Shown: positions 7,944 through 16,398, counted from the stretch's first letter. The stretch: 35,546 bases of DNA from CAYZQE01 sp964480635 (GCA_964480635.1 CAYZQE010000015.1:1-35546); one strand, 5' to 3'. Notes: a model not told the origin generated them from the letters alone. Made by a program: numbers and translations.

Positions 7944-8608
7944 TTGTTTTTTCTCTGTCGTGCCTTTAAGTCGCGAAAACGCTCCAAGTCTTTTTTAAAG
8001 TTAATAATAACATCAGCTCGTTTATGTTTAGATTGGGCAATATTATTATAAGTTGAAATAATGTTTTTATTTATCTGCTCTATTTTTTGCTGCAACCCAC
8101 CCGGGATATCAAGTTGTTTAGAGCGATATTGCTTTTCGGCTTGGTCGTTGAAGCGTAATAGTTTTTTTTGCGATGAGTTTTTATTTTTATTAAGTAATGT
8201 TATTTTTGAGTCTAAGACTTGTAAGCGTTGGTCGCGGGCATAAAAAATATCATCTTCCGAGTTAAAGGTGAGTAATAAAATTCGATCTTGTTTGTTCTGT
8301 AAAGATTGTTTTTTATCAGCGATCTCTTTGTCTTTTTTAATTTTTTCAGCAGCGAGACGCTCTTTTTTTAATTGTTTAGCGCTTTTACCCTCCTCCTTTG
8401 TCATAATAATCCGACCTTCTGCATCCAGCTGAAAGTGTTTTTTATTAGAAGCATCAGGTGGCAATTGGTCGCCATAACGTATCTGGCCATTAGCATCTAC
8501 CCATTTGTATAAGAGAGCTTCACTCACGGTAGACATAAAGATAAGAATACCGCTAATTAGCGTAACAGTATGTGCTTTAATGTAACAATGCGCTGATTGA
8601 TGACCCAT
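7940..8608 (-). CDS. DUF4124 domain-containing exported protein
   Basis: A 222-residue protein. A hydrophobic N-terminal stretch (VTLISGILIFMSTVSEA, about 15-31) looks like a signal peptide. It is followed by the DUF4124 core LLYKWVDANGQIRYGDQLPP, which resembles a small beta-hairpin found in many envelope proteins of gammaproteobacteria. The remainder (about 75-222) is Lys/Gln/Asn-rich, predicted helical and partly coiled-coil. Function is unknown. It overlaps slyD by four bases and is probably cotranscribed with slyD and arfB. The exact start is uncertain because several upstream residues precede the hydrophobic segment. Confidence 0.75.
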   Translation of the reverse strand: MGHQSAHCYIKAHTVTLISGILIFMSTVSEALLYKWVDANGQIRYGDQLPPDASNKKHFQLDAEGRIIMTKEEGKSAKQLKKERLAAEKIKKDKEIADKKQSLQNKQDRILLLTFNSEDDIFYARDQRLQVLDSKITLLNKNKNSSQKKLLRFNDQAEKQYRSKQLDIPGGLQQKIEQINKNIISTYNNIAQSKHKRADVIINFKKDLERFRDLKARQRKNK

Positions 8609-8631
8609 AAATTATTCTAATTATTAAACTT

Positions 8632-9014
8632 ATGATTGAGCATAGCATATTATTTGTCATATCTTTATTGGCGAATACTTTATCGTCCTTAGCCGGTGGT
8701 GGTGCCGGATTACTGCAATTGCCTACACTATTGTTTTTGGGCTTCCCTTTAGTGTTGATTTAGCAACACTAAAGGTAGCGAGTGTCGCTTTAGGCATTGG
8801 CGCAGCAGTGTTAGGGTATTTAGGCGAGATTTATTGGCCTTGGTTACCTGAGCTTATTTTGGGTTCTTTTATTGGTTGTTATGTTGGCGCTCATCTGCCA
8901 ATAATGAAAGGTAACGCTCGGGTTAAGAAGAGCTTTGAGGTAATGAGCATTTTAATTGGTTTAAAACTTAATTTTAGGCAAAAAAAGGATGCCGAAGCAT
9001 CCTTTTATAAGTAA
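8632..9014 (+). pseudogene. Broken TauE/SafE family permease
   Basis: From ATG 8632 the sequence reads as a TauE/SafE N-terminus (SLLANTLSSLAGGGAGLLQL) and then hits a stop at about 8759-8761. Shifting the frame at the GGCTTCCC stretch restores the family sequence (PFSVDLATLKVASVALGIGA), so one base appears to have been lost. The restored frame then passes to GSFIGCYVGAHLPIMKGNAR and FEVMSILIGLKL, which resembles the C-terminal end of this family. A middle section of roughly 100 or more residues therefore also seems deleted. Its final codons run into the soxZ terminator. An intact relative lies at 2505-3305. Confidence 0.75.
8983..9006 (-). terminator. Rho-independent terminator of soxYZ
   Basis: Stem AAAAGGATGC (8983-8992), loop CGAA, and stem GCATCCTTTT (8997-9006), with a run of A on the plus strand that gives a U-tract on the minus transcript. 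It lies 19 bases past the soxZ stop and shares bases with the end of the broken permease gene. Confidence 0.85.
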
Positions 9015-9024
9015 TCAATTAAGC

Positions 9025-9336
9025 TTACTTGATCTTAGAGTCAACCGAGTCAGAATTGCCTTTGTTGTCCGTCCAAGCGATGGTAATTTTGCCGCCCTTT
9101 TCGCCATCAAATTTGAATGCCATATAAGGGTTTTTAGAAATGCCGCCGCTCCAATTTGCAGTTAATACAGTGTTGCCATTAGCCGTTGCTGTGACTTCTG
9201 TAATATGGTGAGGTGGAATTTTCTTGCCTGTTTTTTTGTTTTTACGCAGACCAGTTTCCATGGGGTGTGTCATTAGAGCTTTGACTGTAACGACGCCTTT
9301 GCGTGACTTTGCACGAATTTTTATTGATTTTGCCAT
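9025..9336 (-). CDS. soxZ: Thiosulfate oxidation carrier subunit SoxZ
   Basis: A 103-residue protein with the immunoglobulin-like fold signature of SoxZ: IKIRAKSRKGVVTVKALMTH, PMETGLRKNKKTGKKIPPHHI, and NPYMAFKFDG. It has no signal peptide; SoxZ is exported in complex with Tat-dependent SoxY. SoxYZ carries sulfur intermediates covalently during periplasmic thiosulfate oxidation. It lies 78 bases downstream of soxY on the same strand and ends at a strong terminator. No soxX, A, B, C or D gene is present in the window, so those functions, if they exist, are encoded elsewhere. Confidence 0.95.
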   Translation of the reverse strand: MAKSIKIRAKSRKGVVTVKALMTHPMETGLRKNKKTGKKIPPHHITEVTATANGNTVLTANWSGGISKNPYMAFKFDGEKGGKITIAWTDNKGNSDSVDSKIK

Positions 9337-9414
9337 TTTTAAATTTCCTGTCTTTTTAATTGACGTTTTCTAATTAAGTTAGGTGATCTATAAGAAACCA
9401 CTGTTAATAGAGAA

Positions 9415-9876
9415 TTATCCGCCGCAGCCGCCAATGGTGACTTTAACTTCTTTTTTATGCGCATGTAATGTACCGCCAGCTTTTACCACTGCCAGAATAT
9501 CACCTGTCTTTCCCATTTTAATACGGGTAGACACATAAGCATGTGAACCATGCGTGTTGAAGCTCGCGACCATTGGTGAACCATTGCTGGTTGCAAAAAT
9601 TGCAATTTGTTCAACGCCACTCAGTGTGGTCGAAATAGTCACGGGTACGACAGAGCCATTTTCGGCAATATCGGGGGCTTTAATTTTAATGTCAGCTGAG
9701 TCAGTATAATCGCCCATACCCATAGCAGCCATTAAACCACCTTTAACATCTTTTGCTTCAAATGCCGCTTTTGGCCATGCAGCCATAACAGACCCTGCGC
9801 TTAATAAGCCTGCACCAGCTGCTAAGCTTACTGCGCTGGCTGCTAGGCTTCTTTTTAATAAGGTTCTTCTATTCAT
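9415..9876 (-). CDS. soxY: Thiosulfate oxidation carrier protein SoxY
   Basis: A 153-residue protein. The N-terminus MNRRTLLKRSLAASAVSLAA is a twin-arginine (Tat) signal with a hydrophobic region ending near SVMAAWP. The C-terminus is VTIGGCGG. The Cys in this GGCGG tail (C151) is the swinging-arm residue that carries sulfur intermediates in the Sox cycle. The protein acts in the periplasm with SoxZ, encoded next. A clear AAGGAG precedes the ATG. The TatABC exporter it needs is encoded at 29228-31047. It is divergent from lptM-lysA, with a promoter region of about 157 bases between them. Confidence 0.96.
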   Translation of the reverse strand: MNRRTLLKRSLAASAVSLAAGAGLLSAGSVMAAWPKAAFEAKDVKGGLMAAMGMGDYTDSADIKIKAPDIAENGSVVPVTISTTLSGVEQIAIFATSNGSPMVASFNTHGSHAYVSTRIKMGKTGDILAVVKAGGTLHAHKKEVKVTIGGCGG

Positions 9877-10033
9877 GGGTTATATCTCCTTAAAATATAA
9901 GATTAAAAATAATATTGAATTCAACTATTCATTATAGCTGAAATAAACGTTTCAGAGGGTATTTTTTAAAAAACTTTTCAATTTCATAAAAAATAATTCT
10001 ACCTATAAGAGTAAGTAAGTTAATATTTAGTTC

Positions 10034-10174
10034 ATGAAATTTTTATATACTATTTTAACATGCAGCGTATTACTGCTAATGAGCGGTTTAATCGTCTCAT
10101 GCGGTAATAAAGGGCCTTTATATATTCCTAGTGAATCAGAGCCTGTGACACAACAATCTTTTGGAGCTCAATAA
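10034..10174 (+). CDS. lptM: Small lipoprotein LptM (YifL-like)
   Basis: A 46-residue lipoprotein. A hydrophobic signal (FLYTILTCSVLLLMSGLIV) is followed by a cysteine in VSCGNKGPLYIP, closely matching the family's CGxKGPLYxP pattern. LptM, formerly YifL, assists oxidative maturation of the LPS translocon LptD at the outer membrane. The family gene is normally found directly upstream of lysA, as here, where its stop is two bases from the lysA start. The residue before the lipobox Cys is Ser, an acceptable variant. Confidence 0.85.
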   Translation: MKFLYTILTCSVLLLMSGLIVSCGNKGPLYIPSESEPVTQQSFGAQ

Positions 10175-10176
10175 GC

Positions 10177-11424
10177 GTGGATTTTTTTGACTATAAAAAC
10201 AATCAATTATATGCAGAGGAGATCTCTTTATCTGCTATTGCAAAGTCCTATAGTACGCCGACGTATGTTTATTCAAGAGCAACCATAGAGCGTCATTGGC
10301 GGGCTTATGATGATGCTTTGGCGGGGCATAAGCATTTGGTGTGTTATGCGGTAAAAGCAAACTCAAATCTTGCCGTACTCAACGTTATGGCAAGATTAGG
10401 GAGTGGTTTTGATATTGTTTCAAAAGGTGAGCTACAGCGTGTTTTAGCAGCTGGTGGCGATGCGTCTAAGACTGTATTTTCAGGCGTAGGAAAATCGGTT
10501 GAAGACATTTCATTTGCTTTGGAACAAAACATTCGTTGCTTTAATGTTGAGTCAGAACAAGAGCTAGAGCGGATTAACACTATCGCAAGTGATAAAAAGG
10601 TGGTTGCGACTGTTTCGTTTAGAGTAAACCCTGATGTAGATGCTAAGACGCACCCATATATTTCGACGGGATTAAAAGATAATAAGTTCGGCATACCCAT
10701 TGAAGATGCGCCGCGTATCTATCAAAAAGCTGATGCTATGGCAGCGATTAATGTCGTCGGCATTGATTGTCATATTGGATCCCAATTAACAGAATTGTCA
10801 CCATTCGTTGATGCCCTTGCTCGTGTTCTTGTTTTAGTAGACCAGTTAAAGCAAGAGGGCATTAAGATTAAGCATTTAGACCTTGGTGGTGGCTTAGGTA
10901 TTTGTTATGACGACGAAAAACCGCCTTTACCCTCTGAATGGGCTGGTGCGTTAAAAGACCAGTTAGCCTCTTTTGACGGTGAAATAATAATCGAACCGGG
11001 GCGCTCAATTGTGGGTAATGCAGGTATCTTATTAACCAAGGTCGAATATTTAAAACTGGCAGAGCATAAAAACTTTGCGGTGGTTGATGCGGCAATGAAT
11101 GATTTGATGCGCCCAGCTTTATACAGCGCATGGCAAAAAATTGACGAAGTGGATAAAACATTAAGCAGAGATAAGCGCACCTATGATGTAGTAGGACCTA
11201 TTTGTGAAACAGGTGATTTTTTAGGCAAAGAGCGAGAGCTCGTGATTGCACAAGGCGATTTGTTAGCCGTGCGATCTGCGGGTGCCTATGGCTTTACGAT
11301 GAGTTCTAATTATAATTCTCGTCCGCGCACGGCTGAAGTTATGGTTGATGGCGACCAGCACCATTTAGTGCGAGAAAGAGAAAATTTTGATGACTTAATT
11401 AAAGGCGAGAGCTTACTGCCCTAA
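10177..11424 (+). CDS. lysA: Diaminopimelate decarboxylase
   Basis: A 415-residue fold-type III PLP enzyme. It has the PLP-binding lysine in CYAVKANSN (K60), GSGFDIVSKGEL, the substrate-loop HIGSQLTEL, the phosphate-binding GGGLGI, EPGRSIVGNAG, and the active-site Cys in GPICETGDFLG. It converts meso-diaminopimelate to L-lysine as the last step of lysine synthesis. The start is GTG at 10177, directly after lptM. Its stop codon overlaps the dapF start by one base, so the two lysine-pathway genes are coupled. Length is normal for the family. Confidence 0.97.
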   Translation: MDFFDYKNNQLYAEEISLSAIAKSYSTPTYVYSRATIERHWRAYDDALAGHKHLVCYAVKANSNLAVLNVMARLGSGFDIVSKGELQRVLAAGGDASKTVFSGVGKSVEDISFALEQNIRCFNVESEQELERINTIASDKKVVATVSFRVNPDVDAKTHPYISTGLKDNKFGIPIEDAPRIYQKADAMAAINVVGIDCHIGSQLTELSPFVDALARVLVLVDQLKQEGIKIKHLDLGGGLGICYDDEKPPLPSEWAGALKDQLASFDGEIIIEPGRSIVGNAGILLTKVEYLKLAEHKNFAVVDAAMNDLMRPALYSAWQKIDEVDKTLSRDKRTYDVVGPICETGDFLGKERELVIAQGDLLAVRSAGAYGFTMSSNYNSRPRTAEVMVDGDQHHLVRERENFDDLIKGESLLP

Positions 11425-12251
11425 TGAGTATAAAATTTACAAAGATGCATGGTTTAGGTAATGACTTTATGGTTATTGATGGCTTAAGTCAGTCTTTTGA
11501 GCCGAATAGCGAGACCATAAAAAAATGGTCTAATCGACATTTTGGCGTGGGCTTTGACCAGTTGTTGTTAGTGGAGTCATCGGAGCTTGAAGGGGTCGAC
11601 TTTAAGTATCGTATTTTTAATGCAGATGGCGGTGAGGTTGAACAATGTGGCAACGGTGCGCGTTGTTTTGCACGATTTGTTCGTGAAAAGGGTTTAACGA
11701 ATCATTCTAAAATTGCCGTTGAAACGGCTTCGGGCTTGATGACATTAGAAATGATGAATGACAGCGATGTGCGAGTTGATATGGGCGCGCCGCAATTTTC
11801 ACCAGCTGCTATTCCGTTGAATGGCGTTGAGCAAGAACGTTATGAACTTGATTATCAGCATCAGCTAATCAAGTTTTCGGTGCTGTCTATGGGTAATCCT
11901 CATGCTGTGATGACGGTTGATGACATTCAATCTGCTCAAGTTAAAGAAATAGGTCTATTTTTACAAGCACATGAATTGTTTCCACAAAGTGTGAATGTTG
12001 GTTTTATGCAAATTTTAGATGAAAACAATATAAAATGTAGAGTCTTTGAACGTGGTGTAGGTGAGACAATGGCCTGTGGAACAGGTGCTTGTGCAGCCGT
12101 TGTTGCTGGGCAAAAACAAGGCTTATTAGGTCAAGATGTCGACGTGCATTTACCCGCAGGCATTTTAAAAATTCAATGGCAGGGTGAGCAATCCCCTGTT
12201 TTTATGACAGGTACAACTGCTTCGGTTTTTGAGGCTAAAATAGATTATTAA
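11424..12251 (+). CDS. dapF: Diaminopimelate epimerase
   Basis: A 275-residue enzyme with two pseudo-symmetric halves. The catalytic cysteines are in GEVEQCGNGAR (C75) and MACGTGACA, forming the thiol/thiolate acid-base pair that interconverts LL- and meso-diaminopimelate. MHGLGNDFMVIDG at the N-terminus and MGNPHAV are further family signatures. The product feeds lysine synthesis through LysA and peptidoglycan cross-links through the Mur ligases. It is coupled to lysA (ATG overlaps the TAA by one base) and followed after one base by the DUF484 gene. Complete and typical. Confidence 0.97.
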   Translation: MSIKFTKMHGLGNDFMVIDGLSQSFEPNSETIKKWSNRHFGVGFDQLLLVESSELEGVDFKYRIFNADGGEVEQCGNGARCFARFVREKGLTNHSKIAVETASGLMTLEMMNDSDVRVDMGAPQFSPAAIPLNGVEQERYELDYQHQLIKFSVLSMGNPHAVMTVDDIQSAQVKEIGLFLQAHELFPQSVNVGFMQILDENNIKCRVFERGVGETMACGTGACAAVVAGQKQGLLGQDVDVHLPAGILKIQWQGEQSPVFMTGTTASVFEAKIDY

Positions 12252-12252
12252 A

Positions 12253-12960
12253 ATGAGTGCAGATAAAAAATCAACCAACGACAAGGGTATTGAATTATCC
12301 GATGAGCAAATCATCGCCTTTTTAAATGAAAGGCCTGATTTTATACGCGATAATTTAACCGAATTAGCAGAGATGGATATTCCTCATGATAGCGGTGTTG
12401 CGACATCTCTTATTGAGCGCCAAGTGAATGTTTTACGTGCTGAAAATAAGCATTTAAAAGATAATTTAAAGCAGCTTATTGAAATAGCACGTAACAATGA
12501 AGATTTAAGTCAGCGCATACATAAGCTCTTTATTGAAATTATGAATGCCGATGAGCTTGATGATTTAATGGCGACTATTCAAGAACAAATGCAGTCATTT
12601 TTTAATACCGAGCTGGTGTTATTTCGCTTCTTTTCGATCATGGAGTTACGCCCTCATATTTCAGATGACTTAGTATTTGAATTAAAAAATAGACAAGCAT
12701 CACAACTAAAAAAATGGCTTAAGCTGCGAAAGCCCGCGTGCGGCGAACTTCAAGACGATGTGTTTTCTGCCTTATTTGCTAAAGAAAAAAACATTAAATC
12801 CATGGCGGTTATTCCGCTTTATGGGGTTAAAGAATACGGCACCTTGTTGTTAGGGAGTTCAGATAAGGAGCGTTTTTCTGAAACCAAAGGAACTGTTTTT
12901 TTAGCCCAGTTGGGCGAGCTAGTGAGCAGTCGCTTAGTATCCATCATTGAGCCTAAATAA
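12253..12960 (+). CDS. DUF484 family protein (GAF-like)
   Basis: A 235-residue protein. It starts with a short helical region containing FLNERPDFIRDNLTELAEMDIP, typical of DUF484, then a coiled-coil-like section LIERQVNVLRAENKHLKDNL, and a GAF-like C-terminal half ending in VFLAQLGELVSSRLV. In gammaproteobacteria this gene is conserved between dapF and xerC, exactly as here, but its function is unknown. It lacks membrane segments and is presumably cytoplasmic. It is separated from xerC by two bases. Confidence 0.88.
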   Translation: MSADKKSTNDKGIELSDEQIIAFLNERPDFIRDNLTELAEMDIPHDSGVATSLIERQVNVLRAENKHLKDNLKQLIEIARNNEDLSQRIHKLFIEIMNADELDDLMATIQEQMQSFFNTELVLFRFFSIMELRPHISDDLVFELKNRQASQLKKWLKLRKPACGELQDDVFSALFAKEKNIKSMAVIPLYGVKEYGTLLLGSSDKERFSETKGTVFLAQLGELVSSRLVSIIEPK

Positions 12961-12962
12961 TC

Positions 12963-13859
12963 ATGCGGCAGCAAATCGAGTGCTTTCTCGAAATGCTGAC
13001 AAGTGAGCGATATTATTCAAGTCATACCGTTAAAGCCTATCAACGCGATTGCTTAGGGTTTTTAGGGTTTTTAGAAGCACAAGAAATCAACAGCTTTCAA
13101 CAAGTAGAGCCGCATATGTGTTTAAGTTATTCGGCTAAGCGTCATAGGCAAGGTATTCAAGGGAGCTCTATTCAACGAGAAATGTCTGCCATTCGTAGTT
13201 TGTTTCAATATTTATTAAAACTAAAGCAAATCACACGAAATCCAGCGGCAGCCGTCAAAACCCCAAAGGCACATAAAAAACTACCCAAAACACTCGATGT
13301 TGATAATTTAGATCAGTTGTTGAGCGCGCCTAATAAGGCATTAACAATTTTTGAAATAAGAGATCTAGCCTTATTTGAGCTTATTTATTCATCAGGCTTA
13401 CGTTTGTCTGAGTTAACGGGCTGTGATTTAGATGATGTTGATTTTGTTGAGAAAAATATAATTGTTACGGGTAAGGGGCGTAAAACAAGGCAATTACCGA
13501 TTGGTCAGAAGGCCATTGATGCGTTACAACATTGGCTTAAAGAAAGGACTAAAATGCTAAAAAATAAGGAAGAAATGGCCTTGTTTGTCAGTCAACAAGG
13601 CACCCGTTTATCGCCAAGAAGCGTACAAAAAAGACTCGAAAAATTAGCCACACAAAGATTGGGTCGGCACGTTCACCCCCATATGTTGCGCCACTCTTTT
13701 GCCACCCATATGTTGGAATCAAGTGGCAACTTAAGGGCAGTGCAAGAGCTGTTAGGTCATGCCGATATCAGTACCACACAAATTTATACGCATTTAGATT
13801 TTCAACATTTAGCTAAAGTTTATGATCAAGCTCACCCGCGAGCACGTAAAAAGTCTTGA
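12963..13859 (+). CDS. xerC: Tyrosine recombinase XerC
   Basis: A 298-residue tyrosine recombinase. The N-terminal SAM-like domain (about 1-90) contains TSERYYSSHTVKAYQRDC. The catalytic domain has the active-site Arg in SSGLRLSELTG, Lys in TGKGRKTRQLP, His-x-x-Arg in HPHMLRHSFATHML, a second His in LGHADISTTQIY, and the Tyr nucleophile in QIYTHLD. Its placement after dapF and DUF484 identifies it as XerC, which resolves chromosome dimers at dif together with XerD. It is complete, with no sign of being a mobile-element integrase. Confidence 0.95.
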   Translation: MRQQIECFLEMLTSERYYSSHTVKAYQRDCLGFLGFLEAQEINSFQQVEPHMCLSYSAKRHRQGIQGSSIQREMSAIRSLFQYLLKLKQITRNPAAAVKTPKAHKKLPKTLDVDNLDQLLSAPNKALTIFEIRDLALFELIYSSGLRLSELTGCDLDDVDFVEKNIIVTGKGRKTRQLPIGQKAIDALQHWLKERTKMLKNKEEMALFVSQQGTRLSPRSVQKRLEKLATQRLGRHVHPHMLRHSFATHMLESSGNLRAVQELLGHADISTTQIYTHLDFQHLAKVYDQAHPRARKKS

Positions 13860-13911
13860 AATACTACGACTAAACCTTATATGACTGTATTCTTAGATTG
13901 TTAGAATGATT

Positions 13912-13915
13912 GGAG
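13912..13915 (+). promoter_or_regulatory. Shine-Dalgarno of hslV that selects a TTG start
   Basis: GGAG at 13912-13915 lies six bases before TTG 13922. No ATG or GTG is available near the protein start, and the alternative TTG at 13910 has no Shine-Dalgarno. Starting at 13922 gives MEQYRGTTIL, the common HslV propeptide. Confidence 0.75.
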
Positions 13916-13921
13916 TTTAGC

Positions 13922-14470
13922 TTGGAGCAATATCGCGGTACCACCATATTATCTGTACGCAGAGGCAATAAAGTTGTTATTGGCGGCGATGGACAAGTCA
14001 CTTTGGGTAATACAGTGATGAAAGGCAATGCAAAAAAAGTACGCCGCCTTTATAAAGGCCAAGTGATTGCAGGGTTTGCAGGCGGAACGGCCGATGCATT
14101 TACTCTATTTGAATTATTTGAAGCGAAACTCGAAAAACACAGTGGTCATATGGTGCGCTCAGCAGTTGAATTAGCCAAAGATTGGCGCAGTGACCGTGCT
14201 TTACGCAAATTAGAAGCATTGTTATGCGTGGCGAATGAAGAGGCATCTTTAATTATTTCAGGTAATGGCGATGTGATTGAGCCAGAAGGGGGCTTAATGG
14301 CCATTGGCTCTGGCGGTTCGTTTGCACAAGCAGCAGCCTTGGGTTTAATTAATAATACCGAATTATCAGCACGCGATATTGTTGAAAAGAGCTTAGCCAT
14401 TGCAGCCGACATTTGTATTTATACCAACCATAATCGCACCATAGAAGAGCTTGAATACCCAGCTTCTTAA
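13922..14470 (+). CDS. hslV: ATP-dependent protease subunit HslV
   Basis: A 182-residue peptidase subunit starting at TTG 13922. The short propeptide MEQYRG precedes TTILSVRRGNKVVIGGDGQV; cleavage would expose Thr7 as the catalytic N-terminal threonine, as in proteasome beta subunits. GNAKKVRRLYKGQVIAGFAG and SGNGDVIEPEGGLMAIGSGG are family signatures. HslV forms a double hexamer that degrades proteins unfolded by HslU in the cytoplasm. It lies 44 bases upstream of hslU and probably shares its transcript. Such proteases are often heat-shock induced, but I did not identify a sigma-32 promoter. Confidence 0.95.
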   Translation: MEQYRGTTILSVRRGNKVVIGGDGQVTLGNTVMKGNAKKVRRLYKGQVIAGFAGGTADAFTLFELFEAKLEKHSGHMVRSAVELAKDWRSDRALRKLEALLCVANEEASLIISGNGDVIEPEGGLMAIGSGGSFAQAAALGLINNTELSARDIVEKSLAIAADICIYTNHNRTIEELEYPAS

Positions 14471-14514
14471 ACACTAACGTTTAACCAAACACTTTACAGC
14501 GGAATGATTACCTA

Positions 14515-15861
14515 ATGGACACATTAGCTTTAAGCCAGTCTCAAATGACACCTCGTGAAATCAGCCAAGAGCTTGATAAGCATATTATTGGTCAAGACCA
14601 AGCTAAGCGAGCAGTCGCTATTGCTTTGCGAAATCGTTGGCGTCGTATGCAAGTAGACCCTGCTTTACGCAATGAAATAACGCCTAAAAATATTTTAATG
14701 ATTGGCCCAACAGGCGTGGGTAAAACAGAAATTGCACGACGTTTAGCTAAATTAGCGAATGCGCCTTTTATTAAGGTTGAGGCGACTAAGTTTACCGAAG
14801 TGGGCTATGTTGGCCGCGATGTTGAGTCGATAATACGCGACCTAGCAGATACAGCCATTAAAATGACGCGTGAAACTGAAATGGTCAAGGTGAAACGTAG
14901 GGCAGAAGATGCCGCAGAAGAGCGCGTATTAGATATTTTATTGCCTCGGCCTAAAGATTTTGTAGAAGAAGCAGATGATAGCCAAAGTAATACACGCCAA
15001 AAGTTTCGTAAAATGTTACGTGAAGGTAAATTAGACGATAAAGAAATTGAGTTAGACGTTAAATTACCCAATGTTGGTGTTGAAATTATGGCACCTCCTG
15101 GCATGGAAGAAATGACTAATCAGTTGCAAGGTATGTTTCAAAACTTGGGTTCTAGTAAGACTAAAAATAAAAAGCTTTCAGTTAAAGATGCGCTTAAATA
15201 TTTAGAGGAAGAAGAAGCCTCTAAAATGATTAATGATGATGATTTAAAACAAACTGCTTTAGACAGTGTCGAGCAAAATGGCATCGTATTTATTGATGAG
15301 ATAGATAAGGTGGCTAAGCGCAGCGGTAATACAGGCGGCGACGTATCTCGTGAAGGTGTGCAGCGTGATTTATTGCCCTTAGTCGAAGGTTGCACAGTGA
15401 GCACAAAACTAGGCATGATTAAAACAGACCATATTTTATTTATTGCTTCTGGCGCGTTTCATTTGTCTAAACCCAGTGACTTAGTGCCTGAGTTACAAGG
15501 CCGATTGCCTATTAGAGTTGAGTTACAAGCCTTAACCATTGACGATTTTGTACGCATTTTAAAAGAGCCAGATGCTTCTTTAACAGAGCAATATGTTGCC
15601 TTGATGAAAACAGAAGATGTCACTTTAGAATTTACCGACACTGGCGTGCAAAAAATTGCAGAAGTGGCTTATCAAGTGAATGAAAAGCAAGAAAATATTG
15701 GAGCAAGGCGTTTACATACTGTTTTAGAGCGACTGCTTGAAAGCATTAGTTTTGAAGCGTCTGATACACCGGGTCTTAACATCAGTATTGATGAAGCCTA
15801 TGTAGAAGAGCATTTAGGCGAGTTAGTTGAAGATGAAGACCTAGCTCAATACATTTTATAA
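14515..15861 (+). CDS. hslU: HslU unfoldase ATPase subunit
   Basis: A 448-residue AAA+ protein. It opens with MTPREISQELDKHIIGQDQA, then Walker A GPTGVGKT (64-71), the pore-loop GYVGRD region, an inserted I-domain (about 110-245, charged), Walker B GIVFIDEIDKVA, and sensor and arginine-finger regions including LQGRLPIRVEL and GARRLHTVLERLLE. The C-terminus ends LAQYIL, the tail that docks into HslV. It uses ATP to recognise, unfold and feed substrates to HslV. Length is typical (443-450). Confidence 0.97.
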   Translation: MDTLALSQSQMTPREISQELDKHIIGQDQAKRAVAIALRNRWRRMQVDPALRNEITPKNILMIGPTGVGKTEIARRLAKLANAPFIKVEATKFTEVGYVGRDVESIIRDLADTAIKMTRETEMVKVKRRAEDAAEERVLDILLPRPKDFVEEADDSQSNTRQKFRKMLREGKLDDKEIELDVKLPNVGVEIMAPPGMEEMTNQLQGMFQNLGSSKTKNKKLSVKDALKYLEEEEASKMINDDDLKQTALDSVEQNGIVFIDEIDKVAKRSGNTGGDVSREGVQRDLLPLVEGCTVSTKLGMIKTDHILFIASGAFHLSKPSDLVPELQGRLPIRVELQALTIDDFVRILKEPDASLTEQYVALMKTEDVTLEFTDTGVQKIAEVAYQVNEKQENIGARRLHTVLERLLESISFEASDTPGLNISIDEAYVEEHLGELVEDEDLAQYIL

Positions 15862-15866
15862 GGCTA

Positions 15867-15967
15867 GTAACGACCCAGATTACCTTTGAAATAAGCCATA
15901 TTTGCGTTATAAAATGATCATTTTTTGCCTTGATCTGACGTATTTCAATGGTAATCTGAGCAGTAAC
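15867..15967 (+). repeat. 101-bp imperfect palindrome between hslU and the DUF971 gene
   Basis: The arms 15867-15893 and 15941-15967 pair at 22 of 27 positions. Both contain CAGATTACC and TTGAAATA in inverted orientation. The centre is a perfect palindrome AAAATGATCATTTT (15911-15924) and shares the same axis of symmetry. There is no U-run after it, so it is not a standard terminator. It resembles a very small MITE or dispersed intergenic repeat; there is no second copy in this window. Confidence 0.6.
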
Positions 15968-16023
15968 AAAATAATTGAATAATATCATTCATAATCCGAT
16001 TTAGAAATTTTAGAGAGCACATT

Positions 16024-16398
16024 ATGTCAAACCCCAAAGCTACCGAAGTAAACTTTCACAAAGTATCACGAATTTTAGAATTAAAATTTAATGATGGTTC
16101 TGTTTTTGACTTACCAACAGAATATTTACGTGTTTATTCCCCTTCTGCCGAAGTACAGGGGCATGGTATTGGTCAAGAAGTACTGCAATTGGGTAAGGAA
16201 GACGTCAACATCGGTCGTATTGAGCCTGTCGGACATTATGCGTTACAGTTAATATTTGATGATAACCATGATACAGGCATTTATAGCTGGGAATACCTTT
16301 ACCAGTTAGGGGCTAACTATGAAAAGAAATGGGCGCAATATTTAGAGCGTTTAGAAGCGGCTGGTCATACTCGAAAGACTGACCGTTTAGCGAAGTAA
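16024..16398 (+). CDS. DUF971 domain protein
   Basis: A 124-residue protein with the DUF971 fold, related to the N-terminal domain of gamma-butyrobetaine hydroxylases: LELKFNDGSVFDLPTEYLRVYSPSAE, then RIEPVGHYALQLIFDDNHDTG and YSWEYLYQLG. It lacks the dioxygenase domain. The same domain occurs in Fe-S assembly-related proteins, but no specific function can be assigned here. In related genomes this gene commonly follows hslVU. An AGAG precedes the ATG. It is complete. Confidence 0.88.
   Translation: MSNPKATEVNFHKVSRILELKFNDGSVFDLPTEYLRVYSPSAEVQGHGIGQEVLQLGKEDVNIGRIEPVGHYALQLIFDDNHDTGIYSWEYLYQLGANYEKKWAQYLERLEAAGHTRKTDRLAK

Noticed and set aside
10344..11180. Long antisense reading frames inside lysA
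   Set aside because: They are mirror images of a strongly conserved enzyme gene and show no family pattern or ribosome binding site.
12963..13859. Integrase of a mobile element
   Set aside because: The tyrosine recombinase sits in the conserved dapF-DUF484-xerC order and has XerC length and motifs, so it is a housekeeping gene.
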